Assembly: GCF_900491745.1 (NCBI RefSeq)
Contig: NZ_UETR01000003.1
Location: 1 to 64,000 of the forward strand
Length of the DNA: 64,000 bases
From: Amarolinea aalborgensis
GTDB taxonomy: Bacteria > Chloroflexota > Anaerolineae > SSC4 > Amarolineaceae
Direction: 5' to 3'
Shown here in pieces: positions 1 through 8,714 of the stretch. A model generated the notes under the pieces. That model did not search any database and was not told the DNA's origin. It saw only the letters and a program-made list of their open reading frames with translations. The translations under genes and the position numbers were made by a program. The stretch's first letter is position 1. Each line of letters opens with the position of its first letter.

Positions 1-225
1 ATGGTGAATGTTATCCCGGTGCACGACCAACCGATCGCCGGCGCCGGGCAACCCGCCCAAGCGATGAGTCTTGGGCGCATCACCGGCAAGCATACGCAGG
101 CAAAATGAACCTCAGATGAAAACGCCGCCTGCGCACATGACAGTTTGTTCAACTTCGCCGCCGCCATCCAGTGTTTCCTACGCTGGCACTCTGCCTTTTT
201 GCACTCGGCCCTTTGCCCTTTGCGC
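1..225 (-). other. Left window edge; possible start of a partial gene
   Basis: A minus-strand frame opens at an ATG at position 93 and stays open for 31 codons to the window edge (MLAGDAPKTHRLGG...). It reads like protein, but it has no clear ribosome binding site and is too short to assign. Positions 94-225 show nothing convincing. The plus-strand frames here are probably chance reading in GC-rich DNA. Confidence 0.2.
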
Positions 226-1026
226 TCAACGTTCCGCCTTGAGCGAAAACATCAGCGGCAGGCTGCCGTCGTGATCGGGCAGGCGCCACCAGTTGTCAGG
301 GCCTTGCACCAGGCAGGGCAGCAGTTGTTCGGTGCAAAAGGCGAATTCGTGCAGGAATTCCAGGCGCAAACCGGCGCGCGTGAGCGCCGTGACGATTTCG
401 CCCAGGCTGTGATTCCATTCGAAGCTGTGCGCCGTGGTCAGGGCGCGCTGGCTGTCGGGGCTGGCAATTTCCCAGGTCAGCGGCTCCGGTGTGATGAAGT
501 AAGAGTAGGCCAGGCGCAGGTCCTTCACGCGCTGGGCATCCTCGCGGAAGACACGCGCCAGCGGGTGGAATTCGGCCAGATAAAAGAAGCCGCCGGGCTT
601 GAGGTACGCGGCGATGATCTCGGCCCAGGTAGTCAGGTCAGGCAGCCAGCTCAACACGCCAAACGAGGCGAAGACGATGTCGAACGCGCCTGGCAAGAGG
701 CCCGGCAGGTCATACAGATCGGCCGCGAGAAACGTGGCGGGCAGGTCCAGCTCGCGGCTCAGGCGCTGCGCCGCGGCGACGGCCGTGGTGGAAAAGTCCA
801 CGCCAGTGACCTGTGCGCCCAGCCGCGCCCAACTCAAGGATCCCAGACCAAGGTGACATTGGAGATGCAGCACGCGCTTGCCGGCCACCGGGCCAATCTC
901 CGCTAGTTCCAGGCTAGTCAGGCCGTTGAGGTCTGCGGCGCCTGTCGCAGGTAGGTTAGCGACGGCCTGCGCGGCCAACTCATCCCACAGGCGGCGATTG
1001 CTCTCTTGAATGTTAGGCGGCGCCAT
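226..1026 (-). CDS. Class I SAM-dependent methyltransferase
   Basis: Predicted to transfer a methyl group from S-adenosylmethionine to an unknown small-molecule acceptor in the cytoplasm. The SAM-binding motif I is visible as VLHLQCHLGLGSLSWARLGA, followed by the acidic VTGVDFS strand and a FDIVFASFGVLSWLPDL motif-IV region. The family usually has 250-280 residues and this reading gives 266. I chose the ATG at 1026 because GGAGGAG lies 5 nt upstream; an upstream ATG at 1092 would overlap the neighbour and lacks such a site. It lies 29 bp after the lipoprotein gene on the same strand, so co-transcription is likely. The substrate cannot be inferred. Confidence 0.85.
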   Translation of the reverse strand: MAPPNIQESNRRLWDELAAQAVANLPATGAADLNGLTSLELAEIGPVAGKRVLHLQCHLGLGSLSWARLGAQVTGVDFSTTAVAAAQRLSRELDLPATFLAADLYDLPGLLPGAFDIVFASFGVLSWLPDLTTWAEIIAAYLKPGGFFYLAEFHPLARVFREDAQRVKDLRLAYSYFITPEPLTWEIASPDSQRALTTAHSFEWNHSLGEIVTALTRAGLRLEFLHEFAFCTEQLLPCLVQGPDNWWRLPDHDGSLPLMFSLKAER

Positions 1027-1055
1027 GCTGCTCCTCCGCTTAGCCATGTCGTTGT

Positions 1056-3530
1056 TCAGTCCTGCCTCAAGCCGTTTCCGTCGAGGAGCCATGATTTGTC
1101 CTCGTCATCGAACAGCCTGATCACGTTGGGCGTCACCCACTCCAGACCGATGAAGGTGGGAGTCTCGGTTGTCAGCAGCACGGACTGGCTGAGGTCCGCG
1201 GCGTTGATCCTCACGACGTACGACTTGCCCGACGAATTCGGGTCGCAACGCGATGGAGCCAACAGGTAGGCCACGGCGGCTCGACTGAGCTCGCCGAAGT
1301 CCTGGCTGTCTGGCGACCAGGCGAGCGCCGCCAGCGCAACGTTGGGAGCGACCGTCGGCCAGCGACCCAGCTCGCTGCCGTCAATGTCCCACAGGACCAA
1401 CTCCTGGTTCCGCCAGGCGGCGAATTTCGTCCCGTCCGGCGAGCGCGATCCGCCGCCCAGTTCCTGGATCGTACCCGATGCGACGTCCACGCGCCAGACT
1501 GGGGGCTGCCAATAACCGCAGCCGTCAGGAACGCCTTCCCTGGCCGTGGTGTAGTAGAAATAGCGGCTGTTGGGCGACCAAAACAGGCCATCCAATCCGT
1601 ACGCGCCCAATCCACCGCAGTAGATCAACTGGCTGTCAACGATGGCTGATCCCGCGCCATCGCTGTGGGCAAGGCTGATTGTTTCGTAGGCGTTGGCGCC
1701 GCCAGCCTCCGTTGGCGCGCAATCGAACATCGCCAGATCCACGCGCCACTGCTTGTCGGGGGACGCGTACGACCTGGTCTTGGGCTGAGCGCTGGCCTGA
1801 ACCGTGGCGACGGCGCTTATCTCACTCAGAATGCTATCCAGCAACTCGACGTCCACCTGGGACCTGTCGGCCGTTTCCAGCAGCCAACGCTCGACGCCTC
1901 GGCCGGCATCAACGCGGCACGTCCTTGTCCCTCCCAGTTCGTAGCAGACCGCGCCCTGAAAAATCTGGATCGTCTCCGGCATACCGTAGGGCGGCAGATT
2001 GAAATGCACCAGCAGCCCGCGATACCCCAGGCGACCCGGATAAGGCGCAGGCGCGCCTGGCGAGAGGCCCGCCAGGCGCGTGAGCAGTTGTTGGCGCTGT
2101 GCGTCGGGCAGGGACCAGATCGGATTGGGTCGGCCCGAGAAGACATCCAGCTCCACAAACGAGACCGTGTCCCGCAGCGGGTCGAGCGCCGGAGCCGGTG
2201 GGGAAAACCGCACGGATGCGCCGATCTGGCGGATGTGCGCGCGGTCGGCCGACACGATCAGGGTGCGATTGTGCTCGTAGGCCGTGGGATACTGCACGAA
2301 GAGCAGCGCCCCGCCATCCGGCGGCTGCTGGTCATCCGAAGGCAGAATCAGGCAGGCCGGCTGTCCATCTACTTGCAGATGCTCCAAATTGGGATGGCTG
2401 CCGAAGCGCTGCTGGGGGTTTTTGTCTGTGCGGGTATTGCTTTCGATCTCCAGCGCGCATACCGTCTCGACGGTGTCCGCCACCATGTAGGCGGAGGTGA
2501 GGCCGAAAAACCCGTCTGCCCCGCGGAACAGCGCCGTATCATCCGGGTTGGCAGCGCGCCAGATCGCAGGATACGCCACGGTGACGCTGAACTGCTCACT
2601 CACATAAATTTGCGTGGCCGCCGGCGGCGCGCCGCTGGCCGTCGTCGGCGTCAATTTTCCCGTGTCGAGTGCGAGCTGCCAGATGCTCTCATCGCGGCTG
2701 CGCAGCAGCACCCGGTTTGCCTCCGGCCAGGCGATGGGCTGATAATACGCTGGGCCATCGTTCACGATTGTCTGCGTCCACGCAGGCGAATCGGCCCGCA
2801 CCAACAAAAAGCGCCAGCCGGCCAATACGCCCTGCGCGTCGGTAAGCGCAGCCTGCATGGAAAACACCACTGCATCGCCCCGCGGCGACCAGACGAGGTC
2901 GCTGGCGAGCTGTGCGGCCTCGCTCCACTGGCTCTTGACCTCCTGGCCGGTCTGCAGGTCGCGCACGATGAGTCCCGGCCATCCGGCGCACTCCACATAG
3001 GCCAGCCGGGCTTCGTCCGGCGAGAGCGCCAGCGCGTAGAGCCGCCCCTTCCCCAGCAGCACCTCGGTCACAGCGCCATCGGCCAGGTTGAGCTTGAGCA
3101 GGCCTGATCCATTCATCATGCATTCGTGATCCGCGCTGGGAACAATCAGCATGGTCAAGGACTGGCCGTCGGCGGACCAGCGATAGGGCCGCAGCTCGCC
3201 TTTGTCCCAGCCAAACCGCTGGTCATCGAACGTCGCCTTCCATGCGACCGCGCCATCCTGCCGCGTCACGTGCAGGCTCATGTCGCTCTCCGACCAACCC
3301 GCCTTCCATTCCCCATCCGGAGAAGCGGAGATATCCACGGCCAGCTCTTGCACCGGCGCCGCCGTTGGCGTTGACAGATCAGGCGCAGGCGTTGCGGGCG
3401 GCGACACCGCCTGGCAGGCGAGGAGAAGCAGCGGCAGCAGGCAGCCAGAAAGCAGCTGCGGCGCATACCGCCTCACGAAATCGGCTGCAGGCCATTGTGT
3501 GGCTGCGAGCGGCACAGCTTTGCGCATCAT
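1056..3530 (-). CDS. Lipoprotein with two beta-propeller (TolB/WD40-like) segments
   Basis: Exported lipoprotein of 824 residues. A hydrophobic leader ends in a lipobox (LLLLAC), followed by a Pro/Thr/Ala linker. Two blocks of repeated 'SPDG/W-S-P' blades (about residues 65-290 and 585-810) resemble TolB/PD40 propellers. Between them is a segment with the signature FSGRPNP.W.L (about 455-560), which I recognise only as a small conserved domain of unknown role. It is probably a periplasmic or surface binding scaffold. AAGGAT lies 6 nt before the ATG. It starts 11 bp downstream of the HTH-TPR gene, which suggests an operon and perhaps a regulator/output pair. Confidence 0.75.
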   Translation of the reverse strand: MMRKAVPLAATQWPAADFVRRYAPQLLSGCLLPLLLLACQAVSPPATPAPDLSTPTAAPVQELAVDISASPDGEWKAGWSESDMSLHVTRQDGAVAWKATFDDQRFGWDKGELRPYRWSADGQSLTMLIVPSADHECMMNGSGLLKLNLADGAVTEVLLGKGRLYALALSPDEARLAYVECAGWPGLIVRDLQTGQEVKSQWSEAAQLASDLVWSPRGDAVVFSMQAALTDAQGVLAGWRFLLVRADSPAWTQTIVNDGPAYYQPIAWPEANRVLLRSRDESIWQLALDTGKLTPTTASGAPPAATQIYVSEQFSVTVAYPAIWRAANPDDTALFRGADGFFGLTSAYMVADTVETVCALEIESNTRTDKNPQQRFGSHPNLEHLQVDGQPACLILPSDDQQPPDGGALLFVQYPTAYEHNRTLIVSADRAHIRQIGASVRFSPPAPALDPLRDTVSFVELDVFSGRPNPIWSLPDAQRQQLLTRLAGLSPGAPAPYPGRLGYRGLLVHFNLPPYGMPETIQIFQGAVCYELGGTRTCRVDAGRGVERWLLETADRSQVDVELLDSILSEISAVATVQASAQPKTRSYASPDKQWRVDLAMFDCAPTEAGGANAYETISLAHSDGAGSAIVDSQLIYCGGLGAYGLDGLFWSPNSRYFYYTTAREGVPDGCGYWQPPVWRVDVASGTIQELGGGSRSPDGTKFAAWRNQELVLWDIDGSELGRWPTVAPNVALAALAWSPDSQDFGELSRAAVAYLLAPSRCDPNSSGKSYVVRINAADLSQSVLLTTETPTFIGLEWVTPNVIRLFDDEDKSWLLDGNGLRQD

Positions 3531-3540
3531 GAGGATCCTT

Positions 3541-5103
3541 TTACTCCTTTCGCAGGCGAGCGCGCACCGTGTCGTCGAAAGGGTTTTGCCCGGCCCGCGC
3601 CGCGGCCAACCAGGCGCGGTGGGTCGTTTCCAGCGCGTTGCGGTCGGCGAATGCTTGACCGGTTGGCCAACTCAAGAACGCCTGTAGGTCTTCCACAGTT
3701 CCCGGCCAATTGCCCTGGCTGGCCCGCGCCAGGGCGCGGCCGTCGAAAGCCACTGGCGAGGTCTTCTGCTGGATGGCGCGGTCGCAATAAGGCAGGGCCA
3801 GGCTGGGCTGATTGTCGAGCGCCCAGGCCCAGCAGAGCGCGGTCAGACCGCGGGCGTCGTCGGGCTGCTGCGCCAGCAGGGCGTTGAAATCGGCCTGCCA
3901 CTGCGCCGGACGATCGAGGCGCACATAGGCCAGCCCGCGATTGAGCAGGGCTGCGCCGCTGGCGGGCGTCAGGGCCAGGGTCTGCGAGTAGAAGGCGATG
4001 GCTGCGGGCAGATCAGCGGGGCGGCTGCGTTGACTGACATAACCGGATAGAAACGCCAGGGTGGCGGCGGCCTCCTGCTCGCTCGGCGCCTGCGCCGCGG
4101 CCTGGCTGAACGCAGAAGCGGCCTGATCCCAGGCGCCCTGCTGGCTGGACAGGAGTCCCAGGGTCAGCAGAGCCAGGCTGCGCACCTCGTTCGGGCGGCT
4201 GGCGTGGATGGGAAAGGAGAGGGACGCGGGCGCGGCCAGCAGGGAATCGAGAAGCGAGGCGGTCGGCGGCGCGTCCGCGGTCAGGATGACATAGTGAGCC
4301 GCCTGCAGGTCATCAGGGAAACCGGCTTCGGCGTCGCTGAAGCTGTCCTGACGCCAGAGAAGAAGGCTGGCTCGACTGCGGGCGCGCGCGGCCGCCGCGC
4401 TGTCGAAATTCGGCAGGACGACCGGCAGTTCGCGCAGCTCGGTCGTCGCGCCAAGACGCGCGGCTTGCAGTTCACGCTGCAGAGCGGCTTGCGCGGCTGC
4501 GGCGGCTTGGGATCCTTCGATTGCCAAGGCAAAGGTCTCACGCGACGCCAGCAAAATCAACGCTTGACCAGGGCGCGCGGTCGGAAGAGGCTTGACGGCG
4601 CCCCGCATCTGCTGCGTCCACAGCGCTCCGATGAGGAGTAAAGAGAGAAAACCAATCAGCGCCGGCCACAGGCCGCGGCGCAAGAAGGGACGCGCCGGCG
4701 CAGGCGGGACGGTCGCCGCGACCGGTTCCGCGGCGATGGCCGGTTGATCTGGGGCGACAGACGGCATAGGCGGCGCAGGCACGGCGGCCGCGGACACGGG
4801 CGTGGGGTCGGTTGCGCCCGTCACGTCGCGGACTGTGACCGCATCGCCAACCGGCGGTCGTGGCGGCGCGGCGGTTGCCGGGGCAAAGCCGGCTGCCAGC
4901 AGCAGCGCATCACTCTCCTCTCGCGAGAGGCGCAATTTGACCGCGCAGCGCACCACGTCATCGCGCTGGCGCGGCCGTTCGCTCAGTCCTTCCTTCCAGC
5001 GAAAAACCGTCTGGCGGCGCACACCGATGGCTCGCGCCAGTTCGCTATCGCTGATGCCGGTGCGCGCCGTGTATTGCGTTAGAAGTTCAGCAAATGTGGT
5101 CAT
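3541..5103 (-). CDS. HTH-domain, membrane-anchored TPR regulator
   Basis: 520 residues. The N-terminal 70 residues form an XRE-like helix-turn-helix (DSELARAIGVRRQTVFRWKEG). A Pro/Ala-rich linker and one membrane helix (ALIGFLSLLLIGALW, near residue 150) follow, then a C-terminal half (about 300-500) of TPR-type helical repeats. The architecture, cytoplasmic DNA-binding domain plus external TPR sensor, fits a one-component membrane regulator. It heads the minus-strand operon with the propeller lipoprotein and is divergent from the VWA lipoprotein gene. The 230-bp intergenic palindrome at 5161-5181 is a candidate target. Ligand and regulon are unknown. Confidence 0.75.
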   Translation of the reverse strand: MTTFAELLTQYTARTGISDSELARAIGVRRQTVFRWKEGLSERPRQRDDVVRCAVKLRLSREESDALLLAAGFAPATAAPPRPPVGDAVTVRDVTGATDPTPVSAAAVPAPPMPSVAPDQPAIAAEPVAATVPPAPARPFLRRGLWPALIGFLSLLLIGALWTQQMRGAVKPLPTARPGQALILLASRETFALAIEGSQAAAAAQAALQRELQAARLGATTELRELPVVLPNFDSAAAARARSRASLLLWRQDSFSDAEAGFPDDLQAAHYVILTADAPPTASLLDSLLAAPASLSFPIHASRPNEVRSLALLTLGLLSSQQGAWDQAASAFSQAAAQAPSEQEAAATLAFLSGYVSQRSRPADLPAAIAFYSQTLALTPASGAALLNRGLAYVRLDRPAQWQADFNALLAQQPDDARGLTALCWAWALDNQPSLALPYCDRAIQQKTSPVAFDGRALARASQGNWPGTVEDLQAFLSWPTGQAFADRNALETTHRAWLAAARAGQNPFDDTVRARLRKE

Positions 5104-5160
5104 GCGTGCTGACTGAGGCGCTGATCGCCCGCGATGTCGTCGTAGTCGGTCTTATTCTGT

Positions 5161-5181
5161 GTGTTACACCCAATGTGACAC
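5161..5181. promoter_or_regulatory. Imperfect palindrome, candidate operator
   Basis: GTGTTACA-CCCAA-TGTGACAC is an 8-5-8 inverted repeat with one mismatch between half-sites. It lies between the divergent HTH-TPR regulator and VWA lipoprotein genes. Binding by the HTH protein is inference only. Confidence 0.4.
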
Positions 5182-5213
5182 AGCGCAGAGCGCAAATGGT
5201 ACACAATTGGCCC

Positions 5214-5241
5214 TTGAAATTGCCGGGGTTGGGCTTATAAT
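5214..5241 (+). promoter_or_regulatory. Sigma70-type promoter of the VWA lipoprotein gene
   Basis: TTGAAA at 5214-5219 and a consensus TATAAT at 5236-5241 are separated by 16 bp. The predicted transcript would have a leader of about 90 nt. Confidence 0.6.
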
Positions 5242-5341
5242 CGTCCATAGAACGATTGGTCGAACGAAAGGTCACACTCGTCCAACCGATTATACCTGAA
5301 AGCCAGCGCGAGAATAAATCTTCTACGAAGGAGTGAGCATC

Positions 5342-6829
5342 ATGTGGTCCAAGAAATCTGTGTTGGGTGGCCTGCTGTTGATCGGCGTGCTTCTGCTGCT
5401 GAGTTCATGCGGGGGATCGGTGCCTGACAGCGCGAAGGCGCGCAGTCGTGATGTGATTCAATCTGGCGGCATTGCGCCGGCCGAGGAACTGCGCGTGGCG
5501 GAGTATCTCAATTATTACGAGCAGCACTTTGCCGCGCCTGTCAACACCGCGCTGGGGCTTGACCTGCGCCTGGGGAATGGGTGGATGCCGACTCAGGGGG
5601 GCGAGGCCTGGCTGCAGGTGGGCATTCAAGCGCGCAGCGAGGCCAACGAGGCCATTGCGCCGCTCAACCTGGCGCTGGTGATTGATTGCAGCGGCTCGAT
5701 GAGCGCGGCCGAGAAGATGCCGTATGTCAAAGAATCGCTGCGCGCCTTCTTGCGCAGCCTGGCATCCAACGATCGGGTTGCCATCGTGACCTACAGCGAT
5801 AACGCCGAGCTGCTCGTGCCATCGCAGAGGGTGGGCGACGGCGCCTGGATCGAGCGGGCCGTTGAGCGCCTGACCACCAACGGCAATACGAACCTGTATG
5901 CTGGCCTGATGGCGGGTTTCAAGGAGGTGGAGCATAATTTCGATGTCCGCCGTAACAACCGGGTCATCCTGCTGACCGACGGCATCGCCAACAACGGCGT
6001 GACCGATTCCAACCAGATTGCCGCGGATGCGCGTGCTTTCAATGACCGCGGCATCTATTTGTCCACGATTGGCTTGGGGCATGACTTCAATGACGCCCTG
6101 CTCAGTCAATTGGCTCACCAGGGCAAGGGCGGCTATCACTTCATTGATTCAGCCGCCGAGATGGACAAAGTCTTCCGCGAGGAAGCGTCCGGTCTGATGC
6201 AGAAAGTAGCCGCTGACGTCTCCATTCTCTTGCAGCCCCAGGCCGGCGTGCGCGTCGTCAGCGTGACCGGATTCGACGGTGCGCCGCCCGCCGGACCGCT
6301 GGAGGTGCGGGCGCGTGACATGGGTACGGGCGATAGCCAGGTGATCGTGGTGCGCCTGGAAGTGGCGCCTGATCGGCGCGGGGCGCGGCCGTTGATGGAT
6401 GTGACCCTGCGCTATCGCGATCTGTTTGCGCAGCGCGACGAGGCGTTGGCGGCCCAGGCCACGGTGGACGCCGCCAACATCACAGGCTATGACCCCTTGT
6501 GGGACCTGGAAGTGCTGCGCAACGTCACCATTCAGCGCACGGCGGAGGGGCTGCGGGAGATCGCCCGCTTGTATCAGTCACAGCGCTACGAAGCGGCCTG
6601 GGACCTGGCCTTTCGCCTGGAGCAGGCGCTGCGCCAGGTAGCCAGCATGACCGGCGAGGCGCAGATGATCCAAGACGCCGATTTGATGCGCACCTATCAA
6701 GACACCCTGGCGCGCTGGGTGCAGCAGCAAACGGGCCGCCTGCCGCAGCCCGTCGCGCCTGAACGCCCGTCACGCGGCCGCGAGGCCACGCCTTTGCCCG
6801 ACACGGCGCCGACCATCGAGATTCGTTAG
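5342..6829 (+). CDS. VWA-domain lipoprotein, YfbK-like
   Basis: 495-residue exported lipoprotein. The leader ends in the lipobox LLSSC. The segment RVAEYLNYYEQHFAAP matches the conserved region that precedes the VWA domain in YfbK-type proteins. The VWA domain (about 95-285) has a full MIDAS set: DCSGS, the Thr of TNGNTN and LLTDG, so metal-dependent ligand binding is expected. The C-terminal part (about 285-470) fits the helical tail of the same family. I chose the ATG at 5342 because AAGGAG ends 8 nt upstream; the GTG at 5333 overlaps that site. The biological partner is unknown. Confidence 0.85.
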   Translation: MWSKKSVLGGLLLIGVLLLLSSCGGSVPDSAKARSRDVIQSGGIAPAEELRVAEYLNYYEQHFAAPVNTALGLDLRLGNGWMPTQGGEAWLQVGIQARSEANEAIAPLNLALVIDCSGSMSAAEKMPYVKESLRAFLRSLASNDRVAIVTYSDNAELLVPSQRVGDGAWIERAVERLTTNGNTNLYAGLMAGFKEVEHNFDVRRNNRVILLTDGIANNGVTDSNQIAADARAFNDRGIYLSTIGLGHDFNDALLSQLAHQGKGGYHFIDSAAEMDKVFREEASGLMQKVAADVSILLQPQAGVRVVSVTGFDGAPPAGPLEVRARDMGTGDSQVIVVRLEVAPDRRGARPLMDVTLRYRDLFAQRDEALAAQATVDAANITGYDPLWDLEVLRNVTIQRTAEGLREIARLYQSQRYEAAWDLAFRLEQALRQVASMTGEAQMIQDADLMRTYQDTLARWVQQQTGRLPQPVAPERPSRGREATPLPDTAPTIEIR

Positions 6830-6869
6830 CCGCCGCAAAGAAGAGGAGAAGCAGGGGGACATTCATTAC

Positions 6870-6941
6870 ATGCTGCAAGCGGGAATAGGCTTCACTTGTC
6901 CGCCTAAGGAAACAGGCGCAACTCGTGCCCGCTTGCAGCAT
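6870..6941. repeat. Long perfect inverted repeat with nested hairpin
   Basis: ATGCTGCAAGCGGG (6870-6883) is perfectly repeated in inverse at 6928-6941. The 44-nt loop contains a smaller stem (GCCT...AGGC). There is no T-run, so it does not look like a simple terminator. It lies between the VWA gene and the next promoter. Confidence 0.5.
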
Positions 6942-6954
6942 ACTTGACCAGAAT

Positions 6955-6983
6955 TTGTCCTCTGGCGCGTGCAGATGTAGAAT
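6955..6983 (+). promoter_or_regulatory. Sigma70-type promoter
   Basis: TTGTCC (6955-6960) and TAGAAT (6978-6983) are 17 bp apart. They lie about 30 bp before the start of the Thr/Pro-linker protein gene. Confidence 0.45.
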
Positions 6984-7013
6984 TAAGTTGCCTGATATCT
7001 AGGAAGGCACAGC

Positions 7014-7574
7014 ATGAAACGCTTTTTTGTAATCGGTAATAATCTGTTGCTCCTATTGGTATTGGGAATATGCAGTGTGGCACTTGTCTTTATGTTAATT
7101 GGGAAAGGACTGCTGCCAGAACCTGGTTTCTTTCAATCTGCGATTCCAACTTCAACGTTCATCCCAGTAGTTCTGCCCACACGCACGCCAACTACACTGC
7201 CTACATTTACACTACCGCCTCCACCAACGAAGATACCGCCCGACTTCGTTCCCGCTTACACCGGCACGCCGCCAACCGTCACCCCACGTCCTGATGAAAC
7301 AAGATCGTCGGTTTTCATCTCCACACCTACCCCATTTCCAATATCAAAGGTTACTGACCTGGCAGTGGATTTGCCGGATGAGATGAAGTCAGTGTGCATC
7401 ATCAAGCGCGTTGATGGATCATATGAGAAATTCTTGATTCCCGGCCCTTACACTGGCGATGTCAGGGTATTGATGAGACTAGCCCCTGATGATGTAATCA
7501 TCAATCATTACCCTCTCATCGCACATCCGTCCACACCGGTGGTCACTCCTTTACCTTGTGGAGGCAAGTGTTAG
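7014..7574 (+). CDS. Membrane-anchored protein with Thr/Pro-rich linker
   Basis: 186 residues. One N-terminal membrane helix (about residues 8-32) is followed by a Thr/Pro-rich stretch (about 45-110), which suggests an extended extracellular linker. A small C-terminal domain (about 112-175) contains IKRVDGSYEKFLIPGPY, and the protein ends with cysteines at 182 and 186. I do not recognise the C-terminal domain. AGGAAGG precedes the ATG at a good distance. The gene is visibly more AT-rich than its neighbours, which could mean recent acquisition. Linkers of this type are common in exported Chloroflexota proteins. Confidence 0.6.
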   Translation: MKRFFVIGNNLLLLLVLGICSVALVFMLIGKGLLPEPGFFQSAIPTSTFIPVVLPTRTPTTLPTFTLPPPPTKIPPDFVPAYTGTPPTVTPRPDETRSSVFISTPTPFPISKVTDLAVDLPDEMKSVCIIKRVDGSYEKFLIPGPYTGDVRVLMRLAPDDVIINHYPLIAHPSTPVVTPLPCGGKC

Positions 7575-7589
7575 CGAGGTATCTTGTGC

Positions 7590-7975
7590 CCACGCCGCGG
7601 CATCGCCTGGATGGCGCGGAAGTCGGCGCGGAGCTGCGCCAGTTCGCTCTCGTTGATTGGGTGGTCGCCATCGTAAACGCGCATGGTGGCCAGGGTCAGG
7701 CGCTACAAGGCGACGTCCTGGCCGGGAAAGGCATGCCAAAACAGCGGCAGGCAATCGTTCAGTGTCACAGTAGAGTTAACCGGGTTGCACCATAGGCTTT
7801 CGCCAGGGTGATTGCCTTGTCCAAGTGAAAGAGGCCGACCAGCTGCTCGAACAGCCATTCCAAGGTCGGCGCTGGACGGCAAAGAGCGCATCCAGCACGA
7901 AGCGGAAGATGTGGCCGAGAAAGACCCACAGCGGCCCCAGCCAGCGGATGAGGGCCAGAATTCCCGGCCTGTCAG
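7590..7975 (-). pseudogene. Remnant of a DUF4129 membrane-protein gene
   Basis: Two blocks match the DUF4129 gene at 17112-18605 on the same strand. Positions 7590-7740 correspond to its C-terminal end (the PGQDVAL region). Positions 7815-7975 correspond to its membrane segment (ILALIRWLGPLWV, FVLDALFAV). The intervening part is missing and frameshifts break the frame, so this is a decayed, internally deleted copy. It fills the stretch between the Thr/Pro-linker gene and the DUF2294 gene. Confidence 0.7.
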
Positions 7976-8105
7976 CAAACCCCATGGCAAGGGACGCAAC
8001 GTCGCCAACGCCAATCTTCGCTGCCTGGTTTGGCGACCACTGACTGTCGCAGTATAATCATGACGCCAGGTAGTACTGCCCAGACTCACATTGAGGTCTC
8101 AGACC

Positions 8106-8519
8106 ATGGTCGAATCCACGCGCGGCGAAATCGAAGCGGCGCTCGCTGATGCCATCACCCAGTTCGAGAAAGAGCAAATGGGTCGCGGCCCCGTAGAGAC
8201 GCGCGTCTACATCATCGAGGACATGATCCTTGTGCGTTTGCGCGGCGTGCTGACGCCTGCAGAAGTCCAGTTGGCGCAGAACCCTGATGGGCACGCGCTC
8301 ATCAAACAGCTGAGGCGCCAACTCCTCGAAGGTTCGCGACCGCTCCTGGAGGAAATCGTCCAGCAGACGACGGGCGGCCGCGTGGTCAGCCTGCACACCG
8401 ACATCAGCGTCAGGACCAGCGAGCGGGTGATTGTATTTACCCTGACCCAAAACCTGGAAGAGCGCTTTGGCCGGGGCAAACGGGAGAAAGTTCGCAAGAA
8501 TCAGTCGTGGAGTACTTGA
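8106..8519 (+). CDS. DUF2294 domain protein
   Basis: 137 residues, matching the DUF2294 family in length and in the pattern GRGPVETRVYIIEDMILVRLRG followed by a C-terminal 'DISVRTSERVIVFTL' strand. The biochemical role of the family is not established. The ATG at 8106 has GAGG 7 nt upstream; the TTG at 8091 is less likely. A second DUF2294 protein is encoded at 14034. The two flank the DedA and cation-ATPase genes, so a role linked to ion or membrane stress is a contextual guess. Confidence 0.7.
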   Translation: MVESTRGEIEAALADAITQFEKEQMGRGPVETRVYIIEDMILVRLRGVLTPAEVQLAQNPDGHALIKQLRRQLLEGSRPLLEEIVQQTTGGRVVSLHTDISVRTSERVIVFTLTQNLEERFGRGKREKVRKNQSWST

Positions 8520-8544
8520 CGATCGCACCCGTCTCTGCTATACT
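8516..8544 (+). promoter_or_regulatory. Strong sigma70-type promoter overlapping a stop codon
   Basis: TTGACG (8516-8521) and TATACT (8539-8544) are separated by the optimal 17 bp. The -35 box overlaps the end of the DUF2294 gene. It drives the leader/small RNA that follows. Confidence 0.6.
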
Positions 8545-8550
8545 GACAGC

Positions 8551-8668
8551 AATAACAATATAGCTTTTCGTCGGTGGACGGAACAAAGAGTTCCTTGTAG
8601 TTATAGAGAACTGGTTGTTCGGTAGGCCGGCATCTTTTCCTTAAGGGAAAAGGTGTCGGCTTTTTTGT
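8551..8668 (+). ncRNA. Candidate small RNA or attenuator leader
   Basis: The interval runs from the predicted start of the 8516-8544 promoter to an intrinsic terminator, about 118 nt without an evident ORF. It holds the hairpin GGAAC-AAAGA-GTTCC and a competing AGTTCC...GAACT pairing, which would allow alternative folds. It ends only about 46 nt before the TTG start of the DedA gene. It may be a riboswitch-like leader of the DedA/cation-ATPase operon or an independent small RNA. I could not match it to a known riboswitch class. Confidence 0.4.
8626..8668 (+). terminator. Rho-independent terminator
   Basis: A 15-bp stem (GCCGGCATCTTTTCC pairing with GGAAAAGGTGTCGGC, including two G-T pairs) is followed by TTTTTTG. 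It is a strong intrinsic terminator placed upstream of the DedA gene. Confidence 0.85.
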
Positions 8669-8714
8669 TTTGGCGTTGCGGAATGAGCGACTTGGGCCAA
8701 AATGAGGAGATGAC

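Noticed and set aside
8551..8668. Fluoride or manganese (yybP-ykoY) riboswitch
   Set aside because: The conserved cores of those classes are not seen. It is reported only as a leader of unknown class.
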